A stretch of 29,073 nucleotides of DNA from Seminavis robusta (lineage: Eukaryota > Bacillariophyta > Bacillariophyceae > Naviculales > Naviculaceae): positions 1 to 29,073 of the forward strand of contig CAICTM010001449.1 of assembly GCA_903772945.1 (NCBI GenBank). Reading direction: 5' to 3'. A model generated the notes under the pieces. The model was not told where the DNA came from. It saw only the letters and a list, made by a program, of their open reading frames with translations, and made no database searches. A program made the translations under genes and the position numbers. This document shows, piece by piece, positions 19,345 to 29,073 of the stretch (position 1 is its first letter; each line of letters starts with the position of its first letter).

Positions 19345-20375
19345 TCGGCCCAAAATTTTGTACGCAATCGCGCCGGGACCGCTTCGTTGGCCTGGCATCA
19401 ATTCGAATCGAATCGAATCATTCGTTGAACGATACACAATATCCTCGTAGTTCCCAAATTGGAGCTGTTACATTTATTTCATGTATGTCATACATGATGC
19501 ATGCATAGACGGAGAGGAGGTCGTAACGTCGTAGCAAAAGCATCCGTCCTTTCGCACGCCCGTTTCCTCACCGTGGCAACTCAGCGTGTACTGATACCGC
19601 TATCCACCCGCCGGGCAACTCATGACCACCGTATCTTCCATCCATGCCGTGGCAAAGATAAAGCTTGAGGACAGTGGCGTTTCTCCAGCACACTCCATGC
19701 GTGGAACTCGGAAGGAGCATCCTGATCAGTGACAACCCAAAAAAGTAGGGTACCGTACGGTACCGTTATGGTAATGCAACGGTGCTCGGCGGCACCGTAC
19801 GTACTGTAGCGGTGGTGGGTATGCATTGCTCCTTGTGCTACGGGTACCCGTACCAGGTACTAGCTAGTCTAGTACCGGTACCGTGCCGTACCACAAGTAA
19901 AGTACTAGCTAGCTCTAGAGCTAGTACACGTGTAGTAGCGTGCCATTTATTTGGACACTTTTTCTCTCCTACTGGCTAGCCAGTCCATGGGCTCCCGTGA
20001 CTACAATTCGTGACTCCATTTGTCACTAAAACCCGTGGGACATCGGAAGCTGGCATTCAAAGTTTACCGTCACGCCTCACTCCTCTCCAATGCAACAGGT
20101 CTAGCTAGCTACCGGTAGCTATCCGATACAGGTTGCAAGTGACCTCTTTCGAAGACACAAAGACACAACCGGTAGCTGGCTTGATAGCTCTAGCAATCCT
20201 GCCTTTCGGATCCAGCCCTTTGGGTATCTTACTGTGGATTGTTTGGATCTTGGATTGATTCATCATTCGATTCCCGCGCCTCTGCCACCAAGTCGTCGAT
20301 TGGATGGATACCCCTCCATAGTATCTTGATCATCCGCCAATAATCACTGCTACGGTACAAACAACACACTTGACC
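19345..20375. promoter_or_regulatory. Upstream region of glycosyltransferase A, rich in GTAC palindromes
   Basis: No gene is seen in this 1-kb interval. An ATTCGAATCGAATCGAATC run lies at about 19400-19420. From 19749 to 19930 the sequence is crowded with self-complementary GGTACCGTACGG, GGTACC, CGTACGTAC and CTAGCTAG motifs. Similar motifs reappear at 22090-22130, upstream of glycosyltransferase B. The sequence just before the start codon (TTGACCATGGCC) is a favourable initiation context. A regulatory role for the palindromes is only a guess. Confidence 0.4.
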
Positions 20376-21983
20376 ATGGCCACGGCATCTCCAAAAGGCA
20401 AAAAGGCTCGTGCCCGCCTCAACAGCCGAATCCGGATCTTTGCCATTTTATGGTTTGTCTTGGTGGCAGTCACACTGGTCTGCCTGGTATTCCTGTTTCG
20501 CAATGTCATGAATTATTCCTCGGCCGATGAACCTCCGAGTAGTGGCGGTCTGTTGTTTAGCATCCATGCTGGCAAGAAGGGAGACTTTGTTCGACATTAC
20601 GTGCACGATTTAATGTCCAAAAACAATAAGGATCCCGCACGGCAGGCCAGTGAAGTAGTTGACAACAATCCACAACAAGCTAATAGCAACAATCTCGTTG
20701 GTGCAACTCTACCAAGACCCAATCCCGAAGAAGCCGTTACGGTCGCATATGCCGTGTCGGTTACTGGCTGTGGAGCGGATCCCTTGACCGAAGGAGCTGC
20801 CGTTCTCAAACACTCGATCCATCGAGCATCGATTCGGGGAGACATGGGTGGACGCTACAATTACAAAATGTATGCCATTTATCATCCCAAAGCCATTGCT
20901 TGTGCTAAAACATTGGAAGCACTGGGATATGAATTGCTGGAACGAGAAACCTTTGTAAAAGTGTCGGAAATTCAAGGAGAATTCCTGCGAAACAATATTG
21001 AAAAGAATGGTTGTTGTGGAGAAAAGGAGTTCATCAAGTTGGAAGCCTACACGTTGATACAGCATCCCATTGTGGTTCATTTGGATCTGGATGTGCTAGT
21101 GCTGAGACCACTCGACAATTTATTTGATGTCATGATGGCGAGTGAACACAACAAAGGGGCCGATGTTCCTTTGGATTTGAGCCATATCGAACCCATGTAT
21201 CCGCCCAAAGACGGAGGGCTGGTACCGCACCAAGTCAATGCCTTCTTTACTCGTGATTGTAAGTAGTGAGACGAAGGGGGGACGGTTGTATTCTTTTGCC
21301 GGCTGTGATTGCTTGTCGTGAACTGACGTCTCTTCTACTGTTGTTCGTTCCGTTTTGTCCCAAAAAAAGACAACATGGTCAGTTCCAAGAAAAAGTACAA
21401 ACCGGTACAAGGTGGCTTTCTGGTGCTTCGTCCATCCATGGATGTGTACAATGAATTCAAATCAATTGCACTAAAAGGAGACTTTCGATCCAGTGGTGGA
21501 TGGGGTGGCATTGTTGGTCCCTTTTATGGAGCCATGACATTCCAAGGGATCATGCCATACTTCTATGATGTTCTTCATCCCGGGCAAGCTGTGGAACTGA
21601 ATCGATGTGTAGTGAATAACATGGCCGACAATCCACGCGACAAGAAAACAGTGAATGATGTTGTGCATGGAAATTGTCGAACTGGAAAAGATGAATGCGA
21701 AGATTGCCGCACCAGGGACATTGAACAAGTGCTGACAACCCACTACACTCTGTGTCAAAAACCTTGGATCTGTATCCCACACGATCAGAACATGATTCAA
21801 CATCGATTATGCCGCAAACTACACCATGAATGGTTTAGAATACGATCCGAGTTGGAAGCGTCCTGGGGACGCTCCGGCAGCGGTGCAGGGGAATGGCAGA
21901 AAGACCAATTCATGGGCTATTGTAAGCAACCAGGAAACAAGGGATATTTACCCATTGCCACCCCGTATGGAGTAGCAGCGTAG
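20376..21983 (+). CDS. Glycosyltransferase A, type II membrane, GT8-like (2 exons)
   Basis: Exons 20376-21258 and 21370-21983 give 498 residues; the 111-nt intron is GTAAGT...AAAAAAG. A short basic N-terminus is followed by a membrane anchor (about 19-42) and a stem, which suggests a Golgi lumenal enzyme. The catalytic part has NGCCGEKEFIKLEAYT, HLDLDVLVLRPLDNLFD with D237-x-D239 (the metal and nucleotide-sugar site of GT-A enzymes), NAFFTRDYNM, VQGGFLVLRPS, GWGGIVGPFYGAMT and YDVLHPGQ. The C-terminus has a cysteine-rich section (CRTGKDECEDCR) and HEWFRIRSELE. The motif order resembles glycogenin/galactinol-synthase-like GT8 enzymes; donor and acceptor are unknown. The frame extends two codons further upstream through a TTG, but the ATG is preferred. 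It is the first of three tandem paralogues and the only one with a long stem. Confidence 0.88.
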
Positions 21984-22253
21984 TAACTAATAAAACGACT
22001 GGCCTCTCCAGCTAGGCCCAGCCAGCGGATCCTAGACTAGTTCCCGTACATGTATTAATACATGTAGCGGTAGTTTTGCGCTTCCGAGGCCACCCGTACC
22101 GTACGGTATGTACCAGTACGGTAGCTGGAGAAATACAACAGGAAAAGCTTCCACACTTACAGATTTAATGACAGTGACTGATTGAGGATTTAACGAACGC
22201 CCACCACGCATAGACCGAAAGCTCAAATTTCGCTCACCATAACAGCTTCGGCC
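21984..22253. other. Short interval between glycosyltransferases A and B
   Basis: It holds the 3' end of A and the promoter and leader of B in 270 bp. Palindromes ACATGTATTAATACATGT (near 22048-22066) and CCGTACCGTACGG (near 22097-22110) stand out. I see no terminator-like or RNA structure beyond these. Confidence 0.5.
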
Positions 22254-23843
22254 ATGGCGAGGGTGAGATTGAGAAGTCGTCCACCCGACACCGTCGCGCC
22301 TATTCGATTGACTCCGCGCCTGTTGCTTTTTCTACTTGGATCAATCATCGCAATCAATGTTATCGTCGTCCATTGGGCAACCGGCGGCAGCCAGCTGGCT
22401 GAGTTTGGGCAACAAAGCCAAACCGAGGGTGTACGCGCCCTCTTCTTTGGTCAGCCCCGCCGACCGGTGATACCATTCATCGTCTCAATGACAACCTGTG
22501 GCGAAGATCCTTTTATGGAAGGCGCTGCTGTTTTGAAATACTCCATTCACTTGGCATCCATTCATGGCAACATGGGGGGCAAGTATGACTACAAAATGAT
22601 AGCAATCCACCACCCAAATGCAACTGAATGTGCAAAGTCATTGCTGGACTTGGGATTCCAGCTGGTGGAGAGACCAACCCCTGTCAAGGTAGAAGAAATT
22701 GAGGGAGAAGTGCTGAGAAGAAAAATTGTAAAAAATGGATGTTGTGGGGAAAAGGAACTCATCAAGTTGGAGGCCCTCACATTTACGGAATACCCTATTG
22801 TGGTTCATCTGGACATGGATGTCATAATTCGAAAGCCACTAGATGCTCTCTTTGATGCAATGCTGGATGAAACGGGAGATTTGACAAAATACAAAGACAA
22901 TCTGAATGTCATGTGGCCCAATCAGACCTTCCCCAACAAGATCAACGCCTTTTTCACACGAGACTGTAAGTTTCGTCTAGCTAACCATTGGCAGGCAACT
23001 GGCATGTTTTGCAATGATGGATGCGGTACTAGTACGTCCTAACGTCTTTACAATTCTCGATTCCTGATTATCCCACAAAGTCAACATGATTGGATACAGT
23101 AGAAAGTACAAACCAGTGCAAGGAGGATTCCTTGTGCTGAGACCTAGCATGGAGATCTACAATGAGATGGTGGCCATCGTGAAAAGCGGAGACTTTGATG
23201 AAAAGGGAGGCTGGGGAAACACAATAGGACTCTTCTATGGCTGCATGACTATTCAAGGTAAGCTGACTAGATATCTCAATGACAAAGGGCTGAAGCCAGG
23301 TTACATTTCAATGGCTTGATGGGCTCTCCTATGTACATCGTCTGATGAGTCCGATTGGATGTTCTCCCTGGTTTGTTGGTCGTGTTTGCAGGCCTCTTTC
23401 CCTACTACTACGATGTTCTCCATCCAGGCCAAGTTGTAGATCTAAACCACTGTCTTTATAATTCAATGGCTGATGGGCCAAGGGGCGAGAACAAGAAGCC
23501 ATCCAAACCTGGCAAATGCAAGACAGGGCAAGAGGAATGTGAGGACTGTCGAGATCGACAGATTGACGAACTTATATCCATACACTATACAATCTGCTTG
23601 AAACCCTGGCACTGTGTGGCACATCATCAGGGCGGACCGGAGCATGAAATGTGCCGAAAGATGCATCAGGAATGGTTTCGAATCCGGTCCAGTCTCGAAG
23701 TGGCATGGGGCCACAGTGCGACTGGCACGGGCAAGTGGTATTATGAGATTTTCAGCGGCTTTTGCAAACGGCATGGGAAGAAAGGATACTTTCCAATCTC
23801 GAGACCCTATCTTCCCTCATTTGGGCAGCTACCCGACAGTTGA
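22254..23843 (+). CDS. Glycosyltransferase B, type II membrane, GT8-like (3 exons)
   Basis: Exons 22254-22965, 23081-23257 and 23392-23843 join in frame to 446 residues. The first intron (GTAAGT...CAAAG) sits at the same codon and phase as in A and C, splitting the residue after TRD. The second intron (GTAAGC...TTGCAG, 134 nt) splits the Gly of IQG and is absent from A and C. The N-terminus has a basic leader and membrane segment (23-41) with a shorter stem than A. Catalytic motifs are NGCCGEKELIKLEALTFTEY, HLDMDVIIRKPLD with D187-x-D189, NAFFTRDFNM, QGGFLVLRPS and YYYDVLHPGQ. The C-terminal cysteine set (CKTGQEECEDCRD) and EWFRIRSSLE are conserved. Exon 1 reads on for 25 codons past the donor before a stop. 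Confidence 0.87.
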
Positions 23844-24277
23844 GTTGCCGGGATATTTATTGGGTCCTCCCACAACATTGGCTGGTTAGGTGCCTTCGTC
23901 GAGGCCTCATAATGCGATCCACAATGTACGACAGCCGGCGGAATTCACGCGTAGTCAAAGCAAAGCCTATGATACATCAAGGATACTCAAAACTGCACCG
24001 AACCGACGCATCGCTCTTTGGGCATCGATGGCTCTCCCTGCGATGAGTACTAGTGTGCAGGCAGACACGCCTCGCAGTACATGTAGCCAATTTGATTACC
24101 AGCAGATTGCTCTAGAATTAGAAGACGTAAAGCTAGTCGTTTCAAGTTTACCACCGCTATGTACCGGTAGGCAGAGTCGAAGGCAATACATGACAGCCTA
24201 AAGCTTCGTGTCAACGGTTGTACCGAACACCACAATACCTCTCCTTTGAGAGGCTTCTATCAATACCGGTACCGTGT
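23844..24277. other. Convergent 3' region between glycosyltransferase B and ADH3
   Basis: This 434-bp interval holds the 3' ends of two convergent genes. Short plus frames here are not supported. ACCGGTACCGT near 24265-24275 is another GTACC-type palindrome, lying just inside the ADH3 3' side. Nothing else is seen. Confidence 0.5.
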
Positions 24278-26031
<1,754 letters not shown>

Positions 26032-27504
26032 ATGGTGAAAGCAAAGTTCAGCAGACGAGGAGTGGAAACTCCATCTCATCATTCCTCCCATCATGGCTCT
26101 TCTGTTCGAATACGACCTTCCTGGATTTTGTTTGCGGTCATGACACTGCTCGTCGTCTTTTATGTGCGACTATTTGTCCGGTTGGACGAACACACGCGGG
26201 AACTCCTCAATCCAATGCTGTTGTCCATCATGGCACCGCCCACAACAACTACTACTACTAGTAATACCATTGGCTACTTTGTCTCCATTACGAAATGTCC
26301 CGATCCTTCCATTACACAGGCTCCCTTGGCGGATGGGGCGGCCGTCCTTCAACACTCCATTCACTTGGTGCACGGCAATAGTAAGTACGAGTACAAAATG
26401 CACGCCATTTACCATCCAACAGCAGCGGCGTGTGTGCCACCTCTGGCCCAACTGGGATACCAACTCGTGGAGAGACCAACACCCGTCCAAATAGACGAAA
26501 TTCAGGGAGAATTCTTGCGCAGTCGCATCCAAGGCAATGGATGCTGTGGAGAAAAGGAACTCATCAAGTTGGAGGCACTCACATTCACCGAATTCCCCAT
26601 TGTGGTGCATGTCGATCTCGATGTGCTCATTTTGAAACCCCTGGATGATTTGTTTGATGCCATGCTGCAGCAGACATCATCACCACCAGACAATAATGAT
26701 GATGACCCAGTGGCCAAAATACAACGCATGTGGCCCGACGATCCAGTGCCAGAGAAAATAAATGCCTTTTTTACACGAGATTGTGAGTATCACTTACTTG
26801 TTGCTTTTTGATAATGCAATGTCAATCTGCCATGCTGACTGGAGTTGCCACTACTATACCTTTTCAAAGACGGCGTTGTCAACTGGAACATTCCATACAA
26901 GCCTGCCCAAGGAGGATTCCTTATCCTGAGACCCGACAAATCCGTCTACGAGGAATACCTGGCAATCGTCAGGGAAGGAAACTTTCAGCAATTCAAAGGA
27001 TGGGGTGGCTTGGTGGGGCCATTCTATGGGGCCATGACGGTGCAGGGGTTGATTCCCTACTATTTTGATGTATTGCATCCTGGAGAGACCGTAGTACTTA
27101 ACAATTGTGTCTACAACAACATGAGCAACAACCCAACGGACCAACCCACCATCAAGGAGGTATTGCAGGGCAAATGCCGCAGTGGAAAGACAATGGATCA
27201 ATGTGAGGATTGTCGAAGGCGACCGTTGGAGGATATTGTGTCGGCCCATTTTACACTCTGCCAGAAACCATGGTTTTGCTTGCCCTTTGCGCAAGACAAG
27301 GTGGATCACAGACAGTGTCGCAAGCTGGTACATGAATGGTTCCGGATTCGATCCGATCTGGAGAAAAAGTGGGGGAGAAGTGGAATGGGATCAGCGGGAA
27401 CGACAACGTGGGTACACCGAGACCAATTTTATGGTTACTGCAGCCAAACGGGCAAGGAGGCATACATACCTATTGAGCAGCCGTACGGGAAGCCTACACA
27501 ATAA
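26032..27504 (+). CDS. Glycosyltransferase C, type II membrane, GT8-like (2 exons)
   Basis: Exons 26032-26782 and 26870-27504 give 461 residues; the 87-nt intron is GTGAGT...CAAAG, at the same position and phase as the first intron of A and B. A basic, His-rich N-terminus precedes a membrane segment (31-49). A Thr-rich stem (PPTTTTTTSN) leads to the catalytic part: NGCCGEKELIKLEALTFTEF, HVDLDVLILKPLDDLFD with D195-x-D197, NAFFTRDYG, QGGFLILRPD, GWGGLVGPFYGAMTVQG and FDVLHPGE. The C-terminus has CRSGKTMDQCEDCRR and HEWFRIRSDLEKKWGRSGMG. The first block after the stem carries an insertion (PDPSITQAPLADGAA) relative to A and B. It is separated from B by the ADH3 gene and transcribed divergently from it. 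Confidence 0.88.
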
Positions 27505-28164
27505 TAGCGACGGCAGGACAACAATCGACATAGCTTTGGGCGGACCTGCTTCTGTTTTCAAGGCTTCGTGTCAGGTTGTGGCAGCAGGAGAGGATGGCTG
27601 ATTGTTGAGGAAAGACGGCAGCCACTTCTTGCCTGGTTCCGCCTTGCTGCCTTACTGTCAACGCATTATGAACCGGAGAGGGACCGAGCGTAGTGATGGC
27701 CGCTTCCCTTGCTATGCTACGTACAATCTTCCATGGGGGCAGAACCTTCGACACACTATATGGTTGAAATCATATTGTAGAGTACAGCGAGTGCTCTACC
27801 GGTGATTCTACTTGTTGGCGTCAGGGTCAGCTTGTCAATGGCGACGCAGCTCATAGTCAGCTATGTAACGACCTACACGAGCAATCTCGTCTGTCGACCG
27901 CTGGTGAGGCACAATCATGTCACCTTTCATATATCAATGTGATTAGATTCAAACCGGGAGGGTACAACCGGCCCGCTAAGGTTCCGCCTTGCTTCTACTG
28001 TTGCCCCTGGTACCGCTAGGCCGGTGCGTAGATCTCCTATTGCCCTGAGTCTTCTCCGCAGCACATTCTCAGCAACAATCGAAAGCGCCCAACGCAATGC
28101 AATCCATACAGCAGCAGCACAATGTACAGTGCTTCGAGGGTTCACAACAGAGTTCACATGGACC
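27505..28164. other. Non-coding stretch after the glycosyltransferase array
   Basis: No supported gene. Short minus frames (27494-27754 and 27927-28172) lack recognisable content. In one minus frame around 28160-28090 the translation is cysteine-rich (CELCCEPSKHCTLCCCCMDC), which may be a degraded continuation of the cysteine-rich frame to the right. No tRNA-like structure was noticed. Confidence 0.4.
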
Positions 28165-28623
28165 TCAAGCAAATGTTCGTGACAACCCTCTCAGAGTGCC
28201 GCTCATTCGCGAGAGAAATATGTGTGCAACCTTCATTATACCATCGCCTTTTGCGTTGCATGCACAGAGTTCACAGAATGTCATGTCTTGACCAACAAAA
28301 TGATACTCGGTGCAAACCATCGAGTCACAAGAGGCGCATTGGTACGACTGTAGGTAACACACGCGTCATCATCGCTTCCAATTGTAACGGCAAACCTCGG
28401 TATGACAGGTCCCACAAGGGGTACAGTCACCTTGGCAGTATCCAGTTCCGGATTGGGCACGCGTGTCACAGTCTCCGATTTGATCGCCCCCGCAAGAGAC
28501 ACATGCGACGTTGCCACAGCCATGGCCGGTGTTGCCCTTCGTACAGAGGTTCCCGTGTTGATTCTGCCAAAGCACTATCAGCCCGAGTAGAGGCTTTGTG
28601 GCCCCTGTTCGAGCCGGGAGCAA
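28165..28623 (-). pseudogene. Cysteine-rich open frame interrupted by tandem stops
   Basis: One minus-strand frame runs from 28623 to 28165 and is interrupted only by adjacent TGA TGA codons near 28367. Both halves are cysteine-rich: CGNVACVSCGGDQIGDC and CQGDCTPCGTCHTEVC before the stops, YQCASCDSMVC and CELCAC after. The second ATG lies at 28362. Removing a 48-nt GTTTGC...CTACAG segment would join the halves in frame (CHTE to SYQC), but that would be very short for an intron. It could be a small secreted or zinc-binding protein, a pseudogene, or a chance frame. No family is recognised and no clear signal peptide is seen. Confidence 0.25.
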
Positions 28624-28861
28624 CCCAAGGTTGCAACCTAGAACCTATTGAAAAGTGATGTTCATACCAAAGTTTAAAAGTTTAGTACCTAGCAGCAGCA
28701 TTCAAAATGCATGGGAGTGGAGTCAATCCTGTTTCCATTGAGACTTTGTTTCACCCAGCAGAAATGTCGATCCCTCCTACTTAGTAAAACGAAGAGGAAA
28801 CAGCTGGCTGTGGCCATTTTCATTGGATTTTATTGAAACTTGAATAGTAAAATTGGAGGAG
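28624..28861. other. Intergenic stretch, no gene seen
   Basis: A/T-rich sequence precedes the open frame at the right edge. Stop codons are present in all frames and no structure is recognised. Confidence 0.4.
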
Positions 28862-29073
28862 ATGCAGCATCATCCATACTTTGTAGCTCCCACCCAAGAT
28901 GTGCTGGAAAATCAGTTGCATTACATTGAATTTTGTAGAATTCAACCAGTGCTGTCAGGTTTGGATCCGAATTTGTTAGAATGTCAATGTACCACCAGTG
29001 CTGGACATGTGACGATAGATCCAGAATTTACAATCCTTGCCATCATATGTCCCTTGCGTGCTAAATTTGGGTA
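28862..29073 (+). CDS. Possible partial gene running off the right edge
   Basis: From the ATG at 28862 a plus-strand frame stays open for 70 codons to the end of the window, with an in-frame TGA 19 bp upstream of the ATG. It begins MQHHPYFVAPTQDVLENQLH and later contains ECQCTTSAGHVTIDPEF and ILAIICP. No domain is recognised. An open frame of this length has a few per cent chance of arising randomly, so this is only suggestive. Confidence 0.3.
   Translation, partial: MQHHPYFVAPTQDVLENQLHYIEFCRIQPVLSGLDPNLLECQCTTSAGHVTIDPEFTILAIICPLRAKFG

Noticed and set aside
18969..19367. A 132-codon minus-strand gene
   Set aside because: It runs through the MITE and both copies of its target duplication into the start of the hypothetical gene; its translation has no gene-like content.
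28122..28658. A 178-codon plus-strand gene
   Set aside because: Its composition (many His, Arg and Cys) is what the complement of the cysteine-rich minus frame would give, and no family is recognised.

Overview
The window looks like nuclear DNA of a diatom, most likely a pennate one (inference from gene content). It holds a fucoxanthin-chlorophyll protein gene with the diatom plastid-targeting signature. Other genes have short spliceosomal introns of 87-134 nt with GT-AG borders. There is also a decayed transposase of a type I associate with diatom genomes. I could not run any search, so the species is not assigned.

Layout. 1-2427 has no convincing gene; it carries a short tandem repeat at its left edge and a 402-bp element with 16-bp inverted ends and an internal CGTCTCCTA array. 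2428-5679 is a head-to-head pair: an FCP light-harvesting gene (minus) and a two-exon dynamin-like GTPase of the FZL/bacterial-dynamin type (plus). 5680-6947 is a non-coding interval flanked by two copies of the convergent gene ends. 6948-9590 (minus) is an 880-residue orphan with a low-complexity N-terminal part and one membrane segment. 10031-17700 is repeat territory: a hairpin, a second palindrome-array element (392 bp), a decayed minus-strand coding region of unknown type (11550-13418), and a multiply frameshifted transposase remnant (14322-17700). 18185-19006 (minus) is an intact hypothetical gene. It is followed by a 238-bp MITE-like insertion with 18-bp inverted ends and an 8-bp target duplication.

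20376-27504 is a tandem array of three paralogous type II membrane glycosyltransferases (A, B, C; all plus). They share a DxD motif, a C-terminal cysteine-rich region and one intron at the same codon and phase. Between B and C, on the opposite strand, lies a two-exon class III alcohol dehydrogenase (glutathione-dependent formaldehyde dehydrogenase). 27505-29073 is mostly non-coding, with a doubtful cysteine-rich minus-strand frame and a plus-strand frame running off the right edge.

The only evident functional grouping is the glycosyltransferase array, probably Golgi enzymes acting on related glycans. The FCP/GTPase pair shares a 438-bp intergenic region that may act as a bidirectional promoter. 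I did not find a clear novel multi-gene system. The least expected structures are the two palindrome/array elements, which have the same architecture but unrelated sequence.
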